From Arenibacter algicola (GTDB lineage Bacteria; Bacteroidota; Bacteroidia; Flavobacteriales; Flavobacteriaceae), in NCBI RefSeq assembly GCF_000733925.1, contig NZ_JPOO01000003.1, forward strand, positions 372,001-436,000: a stretch of 64,000 nucleotides of DNA, given 5' to 3'. Both the position numbers and the translations under genes were made by a program. Positions 17,706-26,492 of this stretch are shown here, one piece after another. The notes under the pieces are model-generated. The model had not been told where the DNA came from, did no database searches, and saw only the letters and a list, made by a program, of their open reading frames with translations. How positions within the stretch are numbered: the stretch's first letter is position 1; each line of letters begins with the position of its first letter.

Positions 17706-18494
17706 ATGAATACCAAGACTCTTTTCCTTTGCCTATTTACAGCTGCACTATCAATACAAATGATAGGTCAAAACAAACATGGGGGAACCCCTCCAGAAGT
17801 ATCCCCAATGCCCATGAAACCACAAATGACCGAGATATGGGAACCGGAGGTTGAAGTTGTGGTACCGGCAAAAAAATTAGGGGATGCTCCGTCTGATGCC
17901 ATTATATTATTTGACGGTAAAAATTTGGACCAATGGACCAGTCAGAAAGATAATTCCAAGCCGGCCCCATGGAAAATTGTAGACAATGACCATTTGGAGG
18001 TAGTACCAGGATCGGGCGGTATTAGCACGAAAATGAAATTTGGGGACTGTCAAATACATTTGGAGTTCAGTGCTCCGGATGTGGTTGAAGGAGAGAGTCA
18101 GGGCCGGGGCAATAGTGGATTGTTTTTACAGAATAGATACGAACTTCAAATATTGGACTCCTACAACAACAGAACTTACCGTAACGGACAGGCTGCAAGT
18201 ATCTATAAGGACGAGGCCCCTTTGGTAAATGCCATGAAAAGTCCGTTGGAATGGAATACCTACGACATAATTTATACGGCTCCCCGATTTAAGGAAGACG
18301 GTCGTTTGGATGCAAAAGCAAGAATAACAGTGCTACACAATGGCGTTCTGGTACAAAATAATACCGTGATAAATGGAATTACCTACTATATAGGTTTACA
18401 TAATTATCCCTCTGCCCATGGGGATGATGTAATTTCCCTTCAAGATCACGGCAACAAAACACAGTTCAGGAACATTTGGTTGAGAAAATTATAG
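17706..18494 (+). CDS. Secreted DUF1080 (3-keto-disaccharide hydrolase-like) protein
   Basis: 262 aa from MNTKTLFLC, which gives a proper signal peptide (cleavage near IGQ, residues 20-22); the frame is open to 17616 but the extra residues do not fit. DUF1080 is a concanavalin-like beta-sandwich that hydrolyses 3-keto-glycosides or binds sugar. Motifs IILFDGKNLDQWTS, RGNSGLFLQNRYELQILDSY and EWNTYDIIYTAP are the family landmarks. It lies before the susCD-GH92-HTCS cluster on the same strand and is followed by its own terminator (18600-18628), so it may be a separately transcribed member of the same locus. Confidence 0.9.
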   Translation: MNTKTLFLCLFTAALSIQMIGQNKHGGTPPEVSPMPMKPQMTEIWEPEVEVVVPAKKLGDAPSDAIILFDGKNLDQWTSQKDNSKPAPWKIVDNDHLEVVPGSGGISTKMKFGDCQIHLEFSAPDVVEGESQGRGNSGLFLQNRYELQILDSYNNRTYRNGQAASIYKDEAPLVNAMKSPLEWNTYDIIYTAPRFKEDGRLDAKARITVLHNGVLVQNNTVINGITYYIGLHNYPSAHGDDVISLQDHGNKTQFRNIWLRKL

Positions 18495-18599
18495 ATCTTT
18501 TATAAGGATTACCTTAATATTTAGAAATTCCTATTTTATTAAAAATAGCATAATCAGTTTCAAGAAATAAAGCCAAAAAAACGTATAGTTCATTTAATT

Positions 18600-18628
18600 A
18601 ATACCTCCTTACTTGGGGGTATTTTTTT
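18600..18628 (+). terminator. Rho-independent terminator after the DUF1080 gene
   Basis: 9-bp stem AATACCTCC / GGGGGTATT (one G-T pair), 6-nt loop, then TTTTT. It separates the DUF1080 gene from the SusC gene. Confidence 0.8.
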
Positions 18629-18924
18629 GCGCTCAATTGATTTTAGAATAATACCCCAAACATATCCCATATAATCATTTCCTAATCTTATTTGGCAATT
18701 ATCACCTCCTTCGCCCTACCAATAAGACAGATAAATGCTTGTTATTTTCTTCATATATCAGAAAATTATCCTCAATTTAGTGATTTTCACTAGTTCGAAC
18801 AAGGCCCTAACACCCCTAAATATGGGGGTTTGACAATTCTATCCATGTTTTTGGGAAATATGTCCATCCCTTCACGTTTTCTTAACATAAGCTTAGCCTT
18901 GAATAATTAACAAACTAATGTAAT
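18629..18924 (+). promoter_or_regulatory. Upstream region of the GH92 locus susC, with an inverted repeat
   Basis: About 300 bp without a gene, expected to hold the susC promoter and the HTCS operator. The clearest structure is AACACCCCTAAATATGGGGG (18809-18828 region), an inverted CCCC/GGGG repeat about 100 bp before the ATG. TAGCCTTG at 18894-18901 differs by one base from TAnnTTTG, with no good TTG upstream. Role as regulator binding site is inferred only. Confidence 0.35.
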
Positions 18925-21900
18925 ATGAACAAACTGAAATCTTTAATGCTCGTCCTTTTGATGGGTGTATCAACGGTTTCCTGGGCACAAACCACTGTGA
19001 CGGGAACCGTACTGGATGAACAAAATATTCCGCTCCCAGGAGCCAACGTTGTGGTAAAAAACACTACCAATGGGGTAGTGACAGACTTTGATGGAAATTT
19101 TTCCATATCCGTAAGTAATACCAATGCGGTATTGGTAGTATCCTATATAGGATATGTTGGTAAGGAAGTAAAATTGGACGGTTCCTCTTCCTATACCATA
19201 ACCTTAGCCGAAGATGCTACAGGTCTTGAAGAGGTGGTCGTTATTGGTTATGGATCTGTTAAAAGAACCGACTTAACTGGAGCAGTCGCCTCATTGGATG
19301 CCCAGGCAATTACCGAGCAGAAAAAAACCGATATTAGTCAGGCATTGCAAGGGCATGTAGCCGGTGTTGATGTAAGAGCCAATAACAACAAACCCGGTGC
19401 ACCAATATCAATTGATATTAGGGGTAATACCGTTATACAGAACACCAATGAAACCCGTGATGGGTTAAATGATGACCTTGCTGCCGACCTTTCTAGCCCA
19501 TTATACGTGGTCGATGGCGTTTTTTTTGATGATATAAACATTTTAAACCCGGCTGATATCCAACAAATAGATATTTTAAAGGATGCTTCAGCTACGGCAA
19601 TTTATGGCTCTAGAGGTGCCAATGGTGTAGTAATTATATCTACTAAAAATGGTGTTGAGGGAAGAACGGTCTTTACTTACGAAACTACTGTAGGTATAAA
19701 CTCAGTTGCTAATAAGCCTGACATGTACAATGGAGATGAGTTTGTAGGTTTTGTTGAAGATGTCATAAGGAGTAGAAACTGGCAAGGGCTTTTTGATTTT
19801 AATACACCTTATTACCCAACGGTGGACGATTATAACAACACACCTGTAGATTATTCGGACGAATTTAGATCATCAAATGAAGAAGCCGATAATGTGGCTA
19901 ACCGCCGCTATACCGATTGGCAAAACGATTATATAAAAACAGGTATACAAACCAGTCATAATGTAGGTATGTCCGGTGGTAGAAATGGGTTGACATATAA
20001 TGGATCAATAGGTTACTTGAGCAATGAAGGGGTAATGGGAATAGAAAAATTCGACCGATACAACTTAAATACTTCCATAACCAAAAAAGTGTCCGATAAG
20101 TTTACGGTAGGATTAAAAGCATATTTATCGCTATCAGAACGTGAAACAGGTAGTAATGAATTGTTTAGAAGTACCTTGCGTTTATCGCCTACGGTGAATC
20201 CTCGTGATCCCAATGGCGATCTTATTCTATTCCCTGACGATCAAGATGGTCGTTTCTTAAACCCATATTACGAAGCTAACGAAAACGCATGGTTAAGTAA
20301 TACCAAAACGCTGGACGTCATAACCAATGTCTTTCTACAGTACCAACCAGCAGATTGGATAAGCTTTAAAACACAATTTGCCCCTAATTTAAGAACTACT
20401 CGATATGGATCACAATTCGGACTGTTAACAAAATCTGCCAGAAATGAGGAGGCTCGTACACGTGCGTACTATAATGCGTTTTTTAATACTTCTTATTCAT
20501 GGGATAATATTGTTGATTTAAACTTTGATATCGCTGAAGGACATAACTTAAAAACTACCTTAATATCGTCGGTATATTATAGACAAGACGAGGGTAGCCG
20601 GATTGAAACCAGAAACTTTGATACTGACTCATATCGATATTATAATACAGCTGCCGGATTAGATGTACAAACTTACGCAACGGACTATGAAAAAGAAACC
20701 TTGTCCTCTTTTGCTGGTAGATTAAATTATAGTATTAACGATAAATATCTGTTCACCTTTACGGGAAGGTATGATGGGTCTTCCAAACTGGCAGTTGGGC
20801 ATGAGTGGGCATTTTTCCCATCGGCCGCATTTGCTTGGAAAGTTAGCGAGGAAAACTTCTTACAAGACTTAGACTGGTTGAGCAATCTTAAACTACGTTT
20901 AAGTTACGGTGAGTCCGGTAACGACAATGTGGCTCAACCTTATCAATCATTAGCGTTTTTAAATGGAACCGACTATGTTTTTGGAAGCGACCACTTAAAT
21001 GGTGTGCAAGTTGCAGGATTGGCCAACTATGATTTAACATGGGAACGCTCCAAAGAGTATAACTTTGGTGTAGACTTAAGTATACTTAACAATAGAGTAC
21101 GTTTAGGACTGGAAGTTTACAACAAAAAAACAGTGGATGCCATCTTAGGCAAAACCTTATCGGCAATATCAGGTTATAGCACGGCAATTGGTAATTATGG
21201 ATCTGTAAGCAACAAAGGTGTCGAAATAACCCTAAACACCACCAATATCCAAACAGAAAATTTTAAATGGACTACAAGTTTAAACTATGCACGGAACAAA
21301 AATGAAATTTTAGAACTTGATGGAGGTATAGACAAACTTCCTTATGGAAATCATGGTGTACGCCAAATTGGAGAGCCTGTAGATGCTATTTACAGTTACA
21401 AAATAGAAGGAATATGGCAATTGGATGAAGCTGCGGAAGCACATAGTTACAATGCCTTTCCCGGGCAATGGAAGTATGCCGATCTTAATAACGATGGGGT
21501 TTTAAATCAAGATGACAACACTGTTATTGGATCCATATCACCTGATTGGATTGGAGGCATGACAAACACTTTTGCCTATAAAAATTTGGATTTATCTGTA
21601 CAAATGTACACCAGACAAGGTTCTTATGGACATTCGGAGTTTTATAACAACTTTGTTCCATGGCAAAACGATAGGGCAAAATTTAACAAGTTAGATATGG
21701 ATTATTGGACACCCAACAATCCGGATGCCAAATTCCCTGCAGCTCATTATGCCTCAACTGGAGATAATTATTACACTAGTTTCGATTTTGTTAAAATCGG
21801 GAACATCGGTTTAGGATATAATGCTTCTCAAGCCTTGTTGGACAAGCTCAAAATGTCCAGCTTAAGGTTGACGCTAGATGTTCAGAATCCGTTTACGTTT

Positions 21901-22002
21901 ACCGATTATGCCGGCCCAGATCCTGAAACCGGATTGAATAATTCATATAACGCTGGTTATATGATAAAAACAGTATTATTCGGACTTAAGTTGTCGTTAT
22001 AA
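18925..22002 (+). CDS. SusC/RagA TonB-dependent outer-membrane transporter of the GH92 locus
   Basis: 1025 aa, full length for the family. Order: signal peptide ending SWAQ (residue 22), carboxypeptidase-regulatory-like domain (about 23-105, LPGANVVVKNTTNGVVTDFD), plug domain (about 105-240, with EVVVIGYGSVKRTDLTGAV and SATAIYGSRGANGVV), then a 22-stranded barrel to the C-terminus LFGLKLSL. Imports oligosaccharides released at the surface, together with the SusD encoded 8 bp downstream. The GH92 gene and HTCS regulator that follow point to mannose-containing glycans (inference). From about 19.6 kb the codon choice (CGT, TTA) looks different from the 5' part and from surrounding genes. Confidence 0.96.
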   Translation: MNKLKSLMLVLLMGVSTVSWAQTTVTGTVLDEQNIPLPGANVVVKNTTNGVVTDFDGNFSISVSNTNAVLVVSYIGYVGKEVKLDGSSSYTITLAEDATGLEEVVVIGYGSVKRTDLTGAVASLDAQAITEQKKTDISQALQGHVAGVDVRANNNKPGAPISIDIRGNTVIQNTNETRDGLNDDLAADLSSPLYVVDGVFFDDINILNPADIQQIDILKDASATAIYGSRGANGVVIISTKNGVEGRTVFTYETTVGINSVANKPDMYNGDEFVGFVEDVIRSRNWQGLFDFNTPYYPTVDDYNNTPVDYSDEFRSSNEEADNVANRRYTDWQNDYIKTGIQTSHNVGMSGGRNGLTYNGSIGYLSNEGVMGIEKFDRYNLNTSITKKVSDKFTVGLKAYLSLSERETGSNELFRSTLRLSPTVNPRDPNGDLILFPDDQDGRFLNPYYEANENAWLSNTKTLDVITNVFLQYQPADWISFKTQFAPNLRTTRYGSQFGLLTKSARNEEARTRAYYNAFFNTSYSWDNIVDLNFDIAEGHNLKTTLISSVYYRQDEGSRIETRNFDTDSYRYYNTAAGLDVQTYATDYEKETLSSFAGRLNYSINDKYLFTFTGRYDGSSKLAVGHEWAFFPSAAFAWKVSEENFLQDLDWLSNLKLRLSYGESGNDNVAQPYQSLAFLNGTDYVFGSDHLNGVQVAGLANYDLTWERSKEYNFGVDLSILNNRVRLGLEVYNKKTVDAILGKTLSAISGYSTAIGNYGSVSNKGVEITLNTTNIQTENFKWTTSLNYARNKNEILELDGGIDKLPYGNHGVRQIGEPVDAIYSYKIEGIWQLDEAAEAHSYNAFPGQWKYADLNNDGVLNQDDNTVIGSISPDWIGGMTNTFAYKNLDLSVQMYTRQGSYGHSEFYNNFVPWQNDRAKFNKLDMDYWTPNNPDAKFPAAHYASTGDNYYTSFDFVKIGNIGLGYNASQALLDKLKMSSLRLTLDVQNPFTFTDYAGPDPETGLNNSYNAGYMIKTVLFGLKLSL

Positions 22003-22010
22003 TTTTAAAA

Positions 22011-23663
22011 ATGTTAAAGATGAAAATAAACAAAAATATAAAACAAGGTATAGCCTTACTGGTTTTTTCAATAGTATTGAATTCCTGTAATGAATTTATC
22101 CAAGAGGACGCATATTCGGATGTAACCAGTGAAACTTTTATAAATGAAGGTAATGCGGATCAATTGGTAGTTGGAGTTTATACAGCTACACGGGGCTATT
22201 ATAGAAATCACGGCTATAAATTTGAAGGAACCGACCTATTTACCACAAAGAGTGAACTGTCTTCGTTTAGCAGTTCAAACGATTACAATAATTTTGAGGC
22301 ACCCGAAACCAATGGGGTATGGAGTAGTAATTATAACGTAATTGCCAAAGCGAATACAGCGATTAACCGTTTTGAAAACCAAATTAGTTGGAGCGATGCC
22401 AATCTAAATGCCAAAGCCTATGGTATAGCCCAAGCACGTGCCTTAAGAGCATTGGCATTTTTTAATTTGGCCGTACAATACGGTGGTGTAGCTTTAGATT
22501 TGGAAGAGCCGTTAAGTATACGTAATGATTATACACGTTCAACGGAAGAAGAAACATTTGCTTTAATTATTAGTGAATTGGAAGCCGCTATTCCAACACT
22601 TGAAGATGATCCGGAAACAGGGCGATTCTCAAAAAGGGCTGCGCAACATCTATTGTCAGAAGTGTACTTGACTAGGGCATATAAATCATTTGCCGGAAGC
22701 AACGATTTTCAAACAGCGGCAGATTTAGCTGTTCAAGCTATCGATGGGTATGATATTAGAAGTCAATCGTTTGCTGATGTGTTTTCTTATGATAATCAAG
22801 TAAATGACGAAGTACTTTTTGCTGCTCAGTGGGAAAACAATGAATTTACAGATGATAGAAATAATAACAAACATTCCTTATTTATGTTTGGTGTGCAGGA
22901 ATTACCAGGTGTAAGTAGATCAAATCAATATGGTGTATCATCTGGTAATCAAATGATGACGCCATATTTCTATTCCTTATTCGCTGCCAACGATACTCGT
23001 GAAGACGCAACCATACATCGCGTACTTTATGCGGACGAAGAGGCTGCATGGGGCGATGATACAATTGTTCCCGGTGATACTGTAGTATATTTCCCGAAAC
23101 AAGCACTTGATGTAACGGAACTTACCGATAAATTGGATAGATACTGGGTATATCAACCAGATCAATACTTATTCGGTAAGCCAAGTGATATTCCGGGGGT
23201 AAATTATTTGTATTCTACTGGACTTTTTACACACTTCCCGATCATGAAAAAATTTGATGACGAGGTTTATAATGATGAAAACGGTGGTGCGCGGGATACC
23301 TTTATCTTTAGGGTTGCCGGAACTCATTTACTAGCCGCAGAAGCCTTCCTGGGAGCCGGAAATACTGCTCAGGCCTTATTACATTTGAATAGGGTTAGGG
23401 AAAGGGCAACAGGCGTAGCCGATCATTATGCGGCCATTGATTTAGATGTCATCTTAGAGGAGCGCGCATTGGAATTAGCAGGAGAAGCTAACCGTTGGGC
23501 AGTGCTCAAACGTATGGGTAAGTTGGAAGAAAGAATTAATTTGTACAACCCACATGTCATAGACCATGGTGCTTTTGATTCTACAAAACATTTATTACGA
23601 CCAATACCCACTAGAGAAATAGCTCTATCTCCAAACACGATGGAGCAAAATCCTAATTATTAA
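22011..23663 (+). CDS. SusD/RagB family glycan-binding lipoprotein of the GH92 locus
   Basis: 550 aa; start at ATG 22011 or 22020. Lipoprotein signal with lipobox VLNSC (Cys26 counted from the first Met). SusD hallmarks: AQARALRALAFFNLAVQYGG in the TPR region, TFALIISELEAAIPTLED, RFSKRAAQHLLSEVYLTRAY, and the C-terminal ERALELAGEANRWAVLKRMG, with MEQNPNY at the end. It works as the hinged lid of the adjacent SusC. Followed by a strong terminator at 23710-23744, so susC-susD form a closed two-gene unit. Base composition resembles the 3' part of the SusC gene. Confidence 0.95.
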   Translation: MLKMKINKNIKQGIALLVFSIVLNSCNEFIQEDAYSDVTSETFINEGNADQLVVGVYTATRGYYRNHGYKFEGTDLFTTKSELSSFSSSNDYNNFEAPETNGVWSSNYNVIAKANTAINRFENQISWSDANLNAKAYGIAQARALRALAFFNLAVQYGGVALDLEEPLSIRNDYTRSTEEETFALIISELEAAIPTLEDDPETGRFSKRAAQHLLSEVYLTRAYKSFAGSNDFQTAADLAVQAIDGYDIRSQSFADVFSYDNQVNDEVLFAAQWENNEFTDDRNNNKHSLFMFGVQELPGVSRSNQYGVSSGNQMMTPYFYSLFAANDTREDATIHRVLYADEEAAWGDDTIVPGDTVVYFPKQALDVTELTDKLDRYWVYQPDQYLFGKPSDIPGVNYLYSTGLFTHFPIMKKFDDEVYNDENGGARDTFIFRVAGTHLLAAEAFLGAGNTAQALLHLNRVRERATGVADHYAAIDLDVILEERALELAGEANRWAVLKRMGKLEERINLYNPHVIDHGAFDSTKHLLRPIPTREIALSPNTMEQNPNY

Positions 23664-23709
23664 TAGGAACTGAATATAGAAATTATTGTTTGAGTTAGTT
23701 GTTGTTAAA

Positions 23710-23744
23710 AATATGGACGGGGTTGATCCCTGTCCATATTTTTT
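23710..23744 (+). terminator. Rho-independent terminator after susD
   Basis: Stem AATATGGACGGGG with TCCCTGTCCATATT (one G-T pair), loop TTGA, then a T-run. Separates susCD from the GH92 gene. Confidence 0.85.
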
Positions 23745-23848
23745 AAACTTAATAAATATTTCTATAAGACAGCCACAATAGGATATATTTGGGTCAAGAA
23801 GGGATAATTATAAAAGACCCGGGCAAGAGCAATAGCAATCTCTATATA

Positions 23849-23856
23849 TAAATTTG
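23849..23856 (+). promoter_or_regulatory. Candidate -7 element upstream of the GH92 gene
   Basis: TAAATTTG matches TAnnTTTG; a second match, TACTTTTG, is at 23955-23962. Neither has a clear TTG at the right distance. The 270-bp gap 23745-24017 shows no gene. Confidence 0.3.
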
Positions 23857-24017
23857 GACAAATTATCCTGCCAACATGGAGTAACTATTGCTAAAACAGC
23901 CAAACGGGTAACAGGTTATTGCCCTAAATCTATAAGACCTAACAATGGATTTCCTACTTTTGAAATATTGGAATCCAATCCATTGAATTTTGAACTGAAC
24001 AATAAATTAAACAATAA

Positions 24018-26339
24018 ATGAAAGTAGTCAAAGTATCCTTATCGGCTATACTGGGCACCTTGCTATTAGCAACGTTCCTTAATTCGTGCAAAGAAAATAA
24101 AACAGCAGAAACCGTCGAGGCCACCGCCATAAGTCCTGTAGACTTGGTATACCCACAATTGGACACCGAAAATTCGCGATGGTTTTTCTTTTCATCGGCT
24201 AGCCGTCCGTTCGGCATGGTGAACCTTAGCCCAGATACCGAGGTGGATGGTGCATGGGGAAGCGGGTATAGGTATAAGGTAGATACCATTCAGGGTTTTA
24301 GCCATATCCATGCCTGGCAACTTTCGGGACTGTCCGTAATTCCAGTAACCACAACCGAAGAAAACAAAAAGTCCATTTTTAAGGATTTCAAATCCAAATT
24401 CAGTCATGACAAGGAAAAAGTATCTCCCGGTCATCATTCTTTAGCTTTGGAGAAATATGGAATTAATGTTGAGCTGACCAGCACCAAAAGGGTTGGTTTT
24501 CATAAATATACCTATCCAAAAAATAAGGAGTCTGCTATTCTTTTCAACCTTAACGGCATGTTGGGACCTTGTGAAAATATAGAAGGCAATCTAATTAAAA
24601 TAGATGATAAAAATCTTTCAGGAGAACTGGTTATGGCCCCTACTTCCAGAAGACCCAAACCCACCAAATTATTTTTCTATATCAATTTAGACCAGGAAGT
24701 GGCGTCGATCGAAAAGGATGAAGAAACTGGAAACTATTTGATCGGATTGGGCAATAACAATGAACAGCTTATGATGAAAGTAGGCATATCCTATACTTCT
24801 GTAGAGAATGCCAAAGCCAACATAGATGCGGAACTATCCCATTGGGATTTTGAAAGGGTAGTAAAGGAATCCAAGGAAGAATGGAACAATGCCTTGGACA
24901 GAATAAAAATATCCGGTGGTACGGAAATGGCCCAAAAAAGGTTTTATACGGATCTATGGCATGCCTTGCAAGGTAGAAGGGTTATCAGTGATGTTAACGG
25001 GGCATATCCGGATAATACTGGGGATACTTTTGGGGTTGGGCAACTTCCTTTGGATACGGCAGGAAAGCCAAAATTCAATCACTATAATTCCGATTCCTTC
25101 TGGGGTGCCCAATGGACTATAAACACGCTTTGGGGCTTGGTCTATCCTGAAATTATGGAAGAGTTTGTCCAATCCCTATTGCAGTACCAAAAAGATGGGG
25201 GATTGGTTCCCCGTGGGCCTTCAGGCGGTAATTACACCTATGTAATGACCGGGGCCTCATCTACTCCTTTTATTGTCAGCGCCATACAAAAAGGTATAGT
25301 GACGGAAAATTTGGAGGATATATATCAGGCCTTAAAGATAAATCATATGCCAGGAGGAATTATGGAAAAGGCAGGCTATGAGCATAATACCGCCTTAGGA
25401 GGTGGATTGAAATACTACATCCGGGATGGTTACGTACCCTATCCCATTCCGGAAGGAAAATTTGGTGGCCATCAGGAAGGCGCAGGCGTAACCATGGAGT
25501 ATGCCTATCAGGATTGGACCTTGGCACAACTGGCTAAAAAATTAGGAAATGAAGAAGATTACAACTATTTCATGAAGCGTTCCTTAAATTACAAAAATGT
25601 ATTTGATAAGAGTGTAGGTTGGATGAGACCAAAAAATGTAGATGGTGAATGGGCACCAAACTTCGATCCGAACCAACATCAGCACGGCTTTGTAGAATCC
25701 AATGCTGCCCAGGCAACTTGGTTTGTACCCCACGATCTTAGCGGTCTGGCAAATCTTATGGGAGGTAATGAAAAGGCCGTGGAGAAACTCAACCTTCAAT
25801 TTGAAACGGCGGAAAAACTTGGATTCACCTCTGGTAATTCACATGCCCTGGAATTGCATCCGGAATATAGAAAAATCCCGATCAATTATGGCAACCAGCC
25901 TTCCATGCAGACTGCCTTTGTCTTCAATAAATTGGAAAGACCGGATTTAACACAGTTCTGGTCCAGAAAGGTAGTGGATAGAGCCTTTAGCGGTTTGTCT
26001 CCCTCGACCGGTTACAACGGGGATGAAGACCAAGGATTAATGGGCAGTTTGGCAGTACTGATGAAAATAGGGCTTTTTCAAATGAACGGTGGTACCGAGG
26101 ACAATCCTATTTATGAATTTGGCAGTCCCATTTTTGATAAAATAACCATAAGTTTGCAAAATGGCAAAGTATTGGTTATCAATGCCCCAGGTACGGCTTC
26201 GGATAAACCTTATTTAAATTCTGTAAAGATAAACGGCATGGTATCGGACCAAAATCACATTAGCCATTCCAATGTTCTAAAAGGGGCTACTTTGGACTTT
26301 ACCATGGGATCTGTACCTTCAATGAATTCACAGCAATAA
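24018..26339 (+). CDS. GH92 family glycoside hydrolase (exo-alpha-mannosidase type), lipoprotein
   Basis: 773 aa. Lipobox FLNSC with Cys24 indicates membrane anchoring. GH92 enzymes are calcium-dependent exo-alpha-mannosidases acting on N-glycans or mannans. N-terminal beta-sandwich (RPFGMVNLSPDTE, GFSHIHAWQLSG), then the (alpha/alpha)6 domain with TLWGLVYPEIMEEFVQSLL, the acid region FVESNAAQATWFVPHDLSG, and the D/E-rich base motif GYNGDEDQGLMGSLAVLM at about residues 662-679. The canonical GNEPxH-type motif is altered to GNSHALELHPEY, so it belongs to a divergent subfamily and its linkage specificity is uncertain. It lies between susCD and the HTCS regulator, which together make a small polysaccharide utilization locus. 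Confidence 0.9.
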   Translation: MKVVKVSLSAILGTLLLATFLNSCKENKTAETVEATAISPVDLVYPQLDTENSRWFFFSSASRPFGMVNLSPDTEVDGAWGSGYRYKVDTIQGFSHIHAWQLSGLSVIPVTTTEENKKSIFKDFKSKFSHDKEKVSPGHHSLALEKYGINVELTSTKRVGFHKYTYPKNKESAILFNLNGMLGPCENIEGNLIKIDDKNLSGELVMAPTSRRPKPTKLFFYINLDQEVASIEKDEETGNYLIGLGNNNEQLMMKVGISYTSVENAKANIDAELSHWDFERVVKESKEEWNNALDRIKISGGTEMAQKRFYTDLWHALQGRRVISDVNGAYPDNTGDTFGVGQLPLDTAGKPKFNHYNSDSFWGAQWTINTLWGLVYPEIMEEFVQSLLQYQKDGGLVPRGPSGGNYTYVMTGASSTPFIVSAIQKGIVTENLEDIYQALKINHMPGGIMEKAGYEHNTALGGGLKYYIRDGYVPYPIPEGKFGGHQEGAGVTMEYAYQDWTLAQLAKKLGNEEDYNYFMKRSLNYKNVFDKSVGWMRPKNVDGEWAPNFDPNQHQHGFVESNAAQATWFVPHDLSGLANLMGGNEKAVEKLNLQFETAEKLGFTSGNSHALELHPEYRKIPINYGNQPSMQTAFVFNKLERPDLTQFWSRKVVDRAFSGLSPSTGYNGDEDQGLMGSLAVLMKIGLFQMNGGTEDNPIYEFGSPIFDKITISLQNGKVLVINAPGTASDKPYLNSVKINGMVSDQNHISHSNVLKGATLDFTMGSVPSMNSQQ

Positions 26340-26387
26340 TAAGGATAAAGTGATGCATTAGATTTTTTCAGGAACAATACATAAAAC

Positions 26388-26435
26388 ACCTCAAATATAT
26401 TGGTCCACTTTAGGTCTAATTTATTTGAGGTTTTT
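26388..26435 (+). terminator. Probable terminator after the GH92 gene
   Basis: 10-bp stem ACCTCAAATA / TATTTGAGGT with a 24-nt loop followed by TTTTT. It ends about 55 bp before the HTCS start, suggesting that regulator has its own promoter. Confidence 0.6.
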
Positions 26436-26492
26436 AAACTAGAGCAACCAAAGACCATAAATTGGCTTTTTAATAGTTAGTATAATTACATT

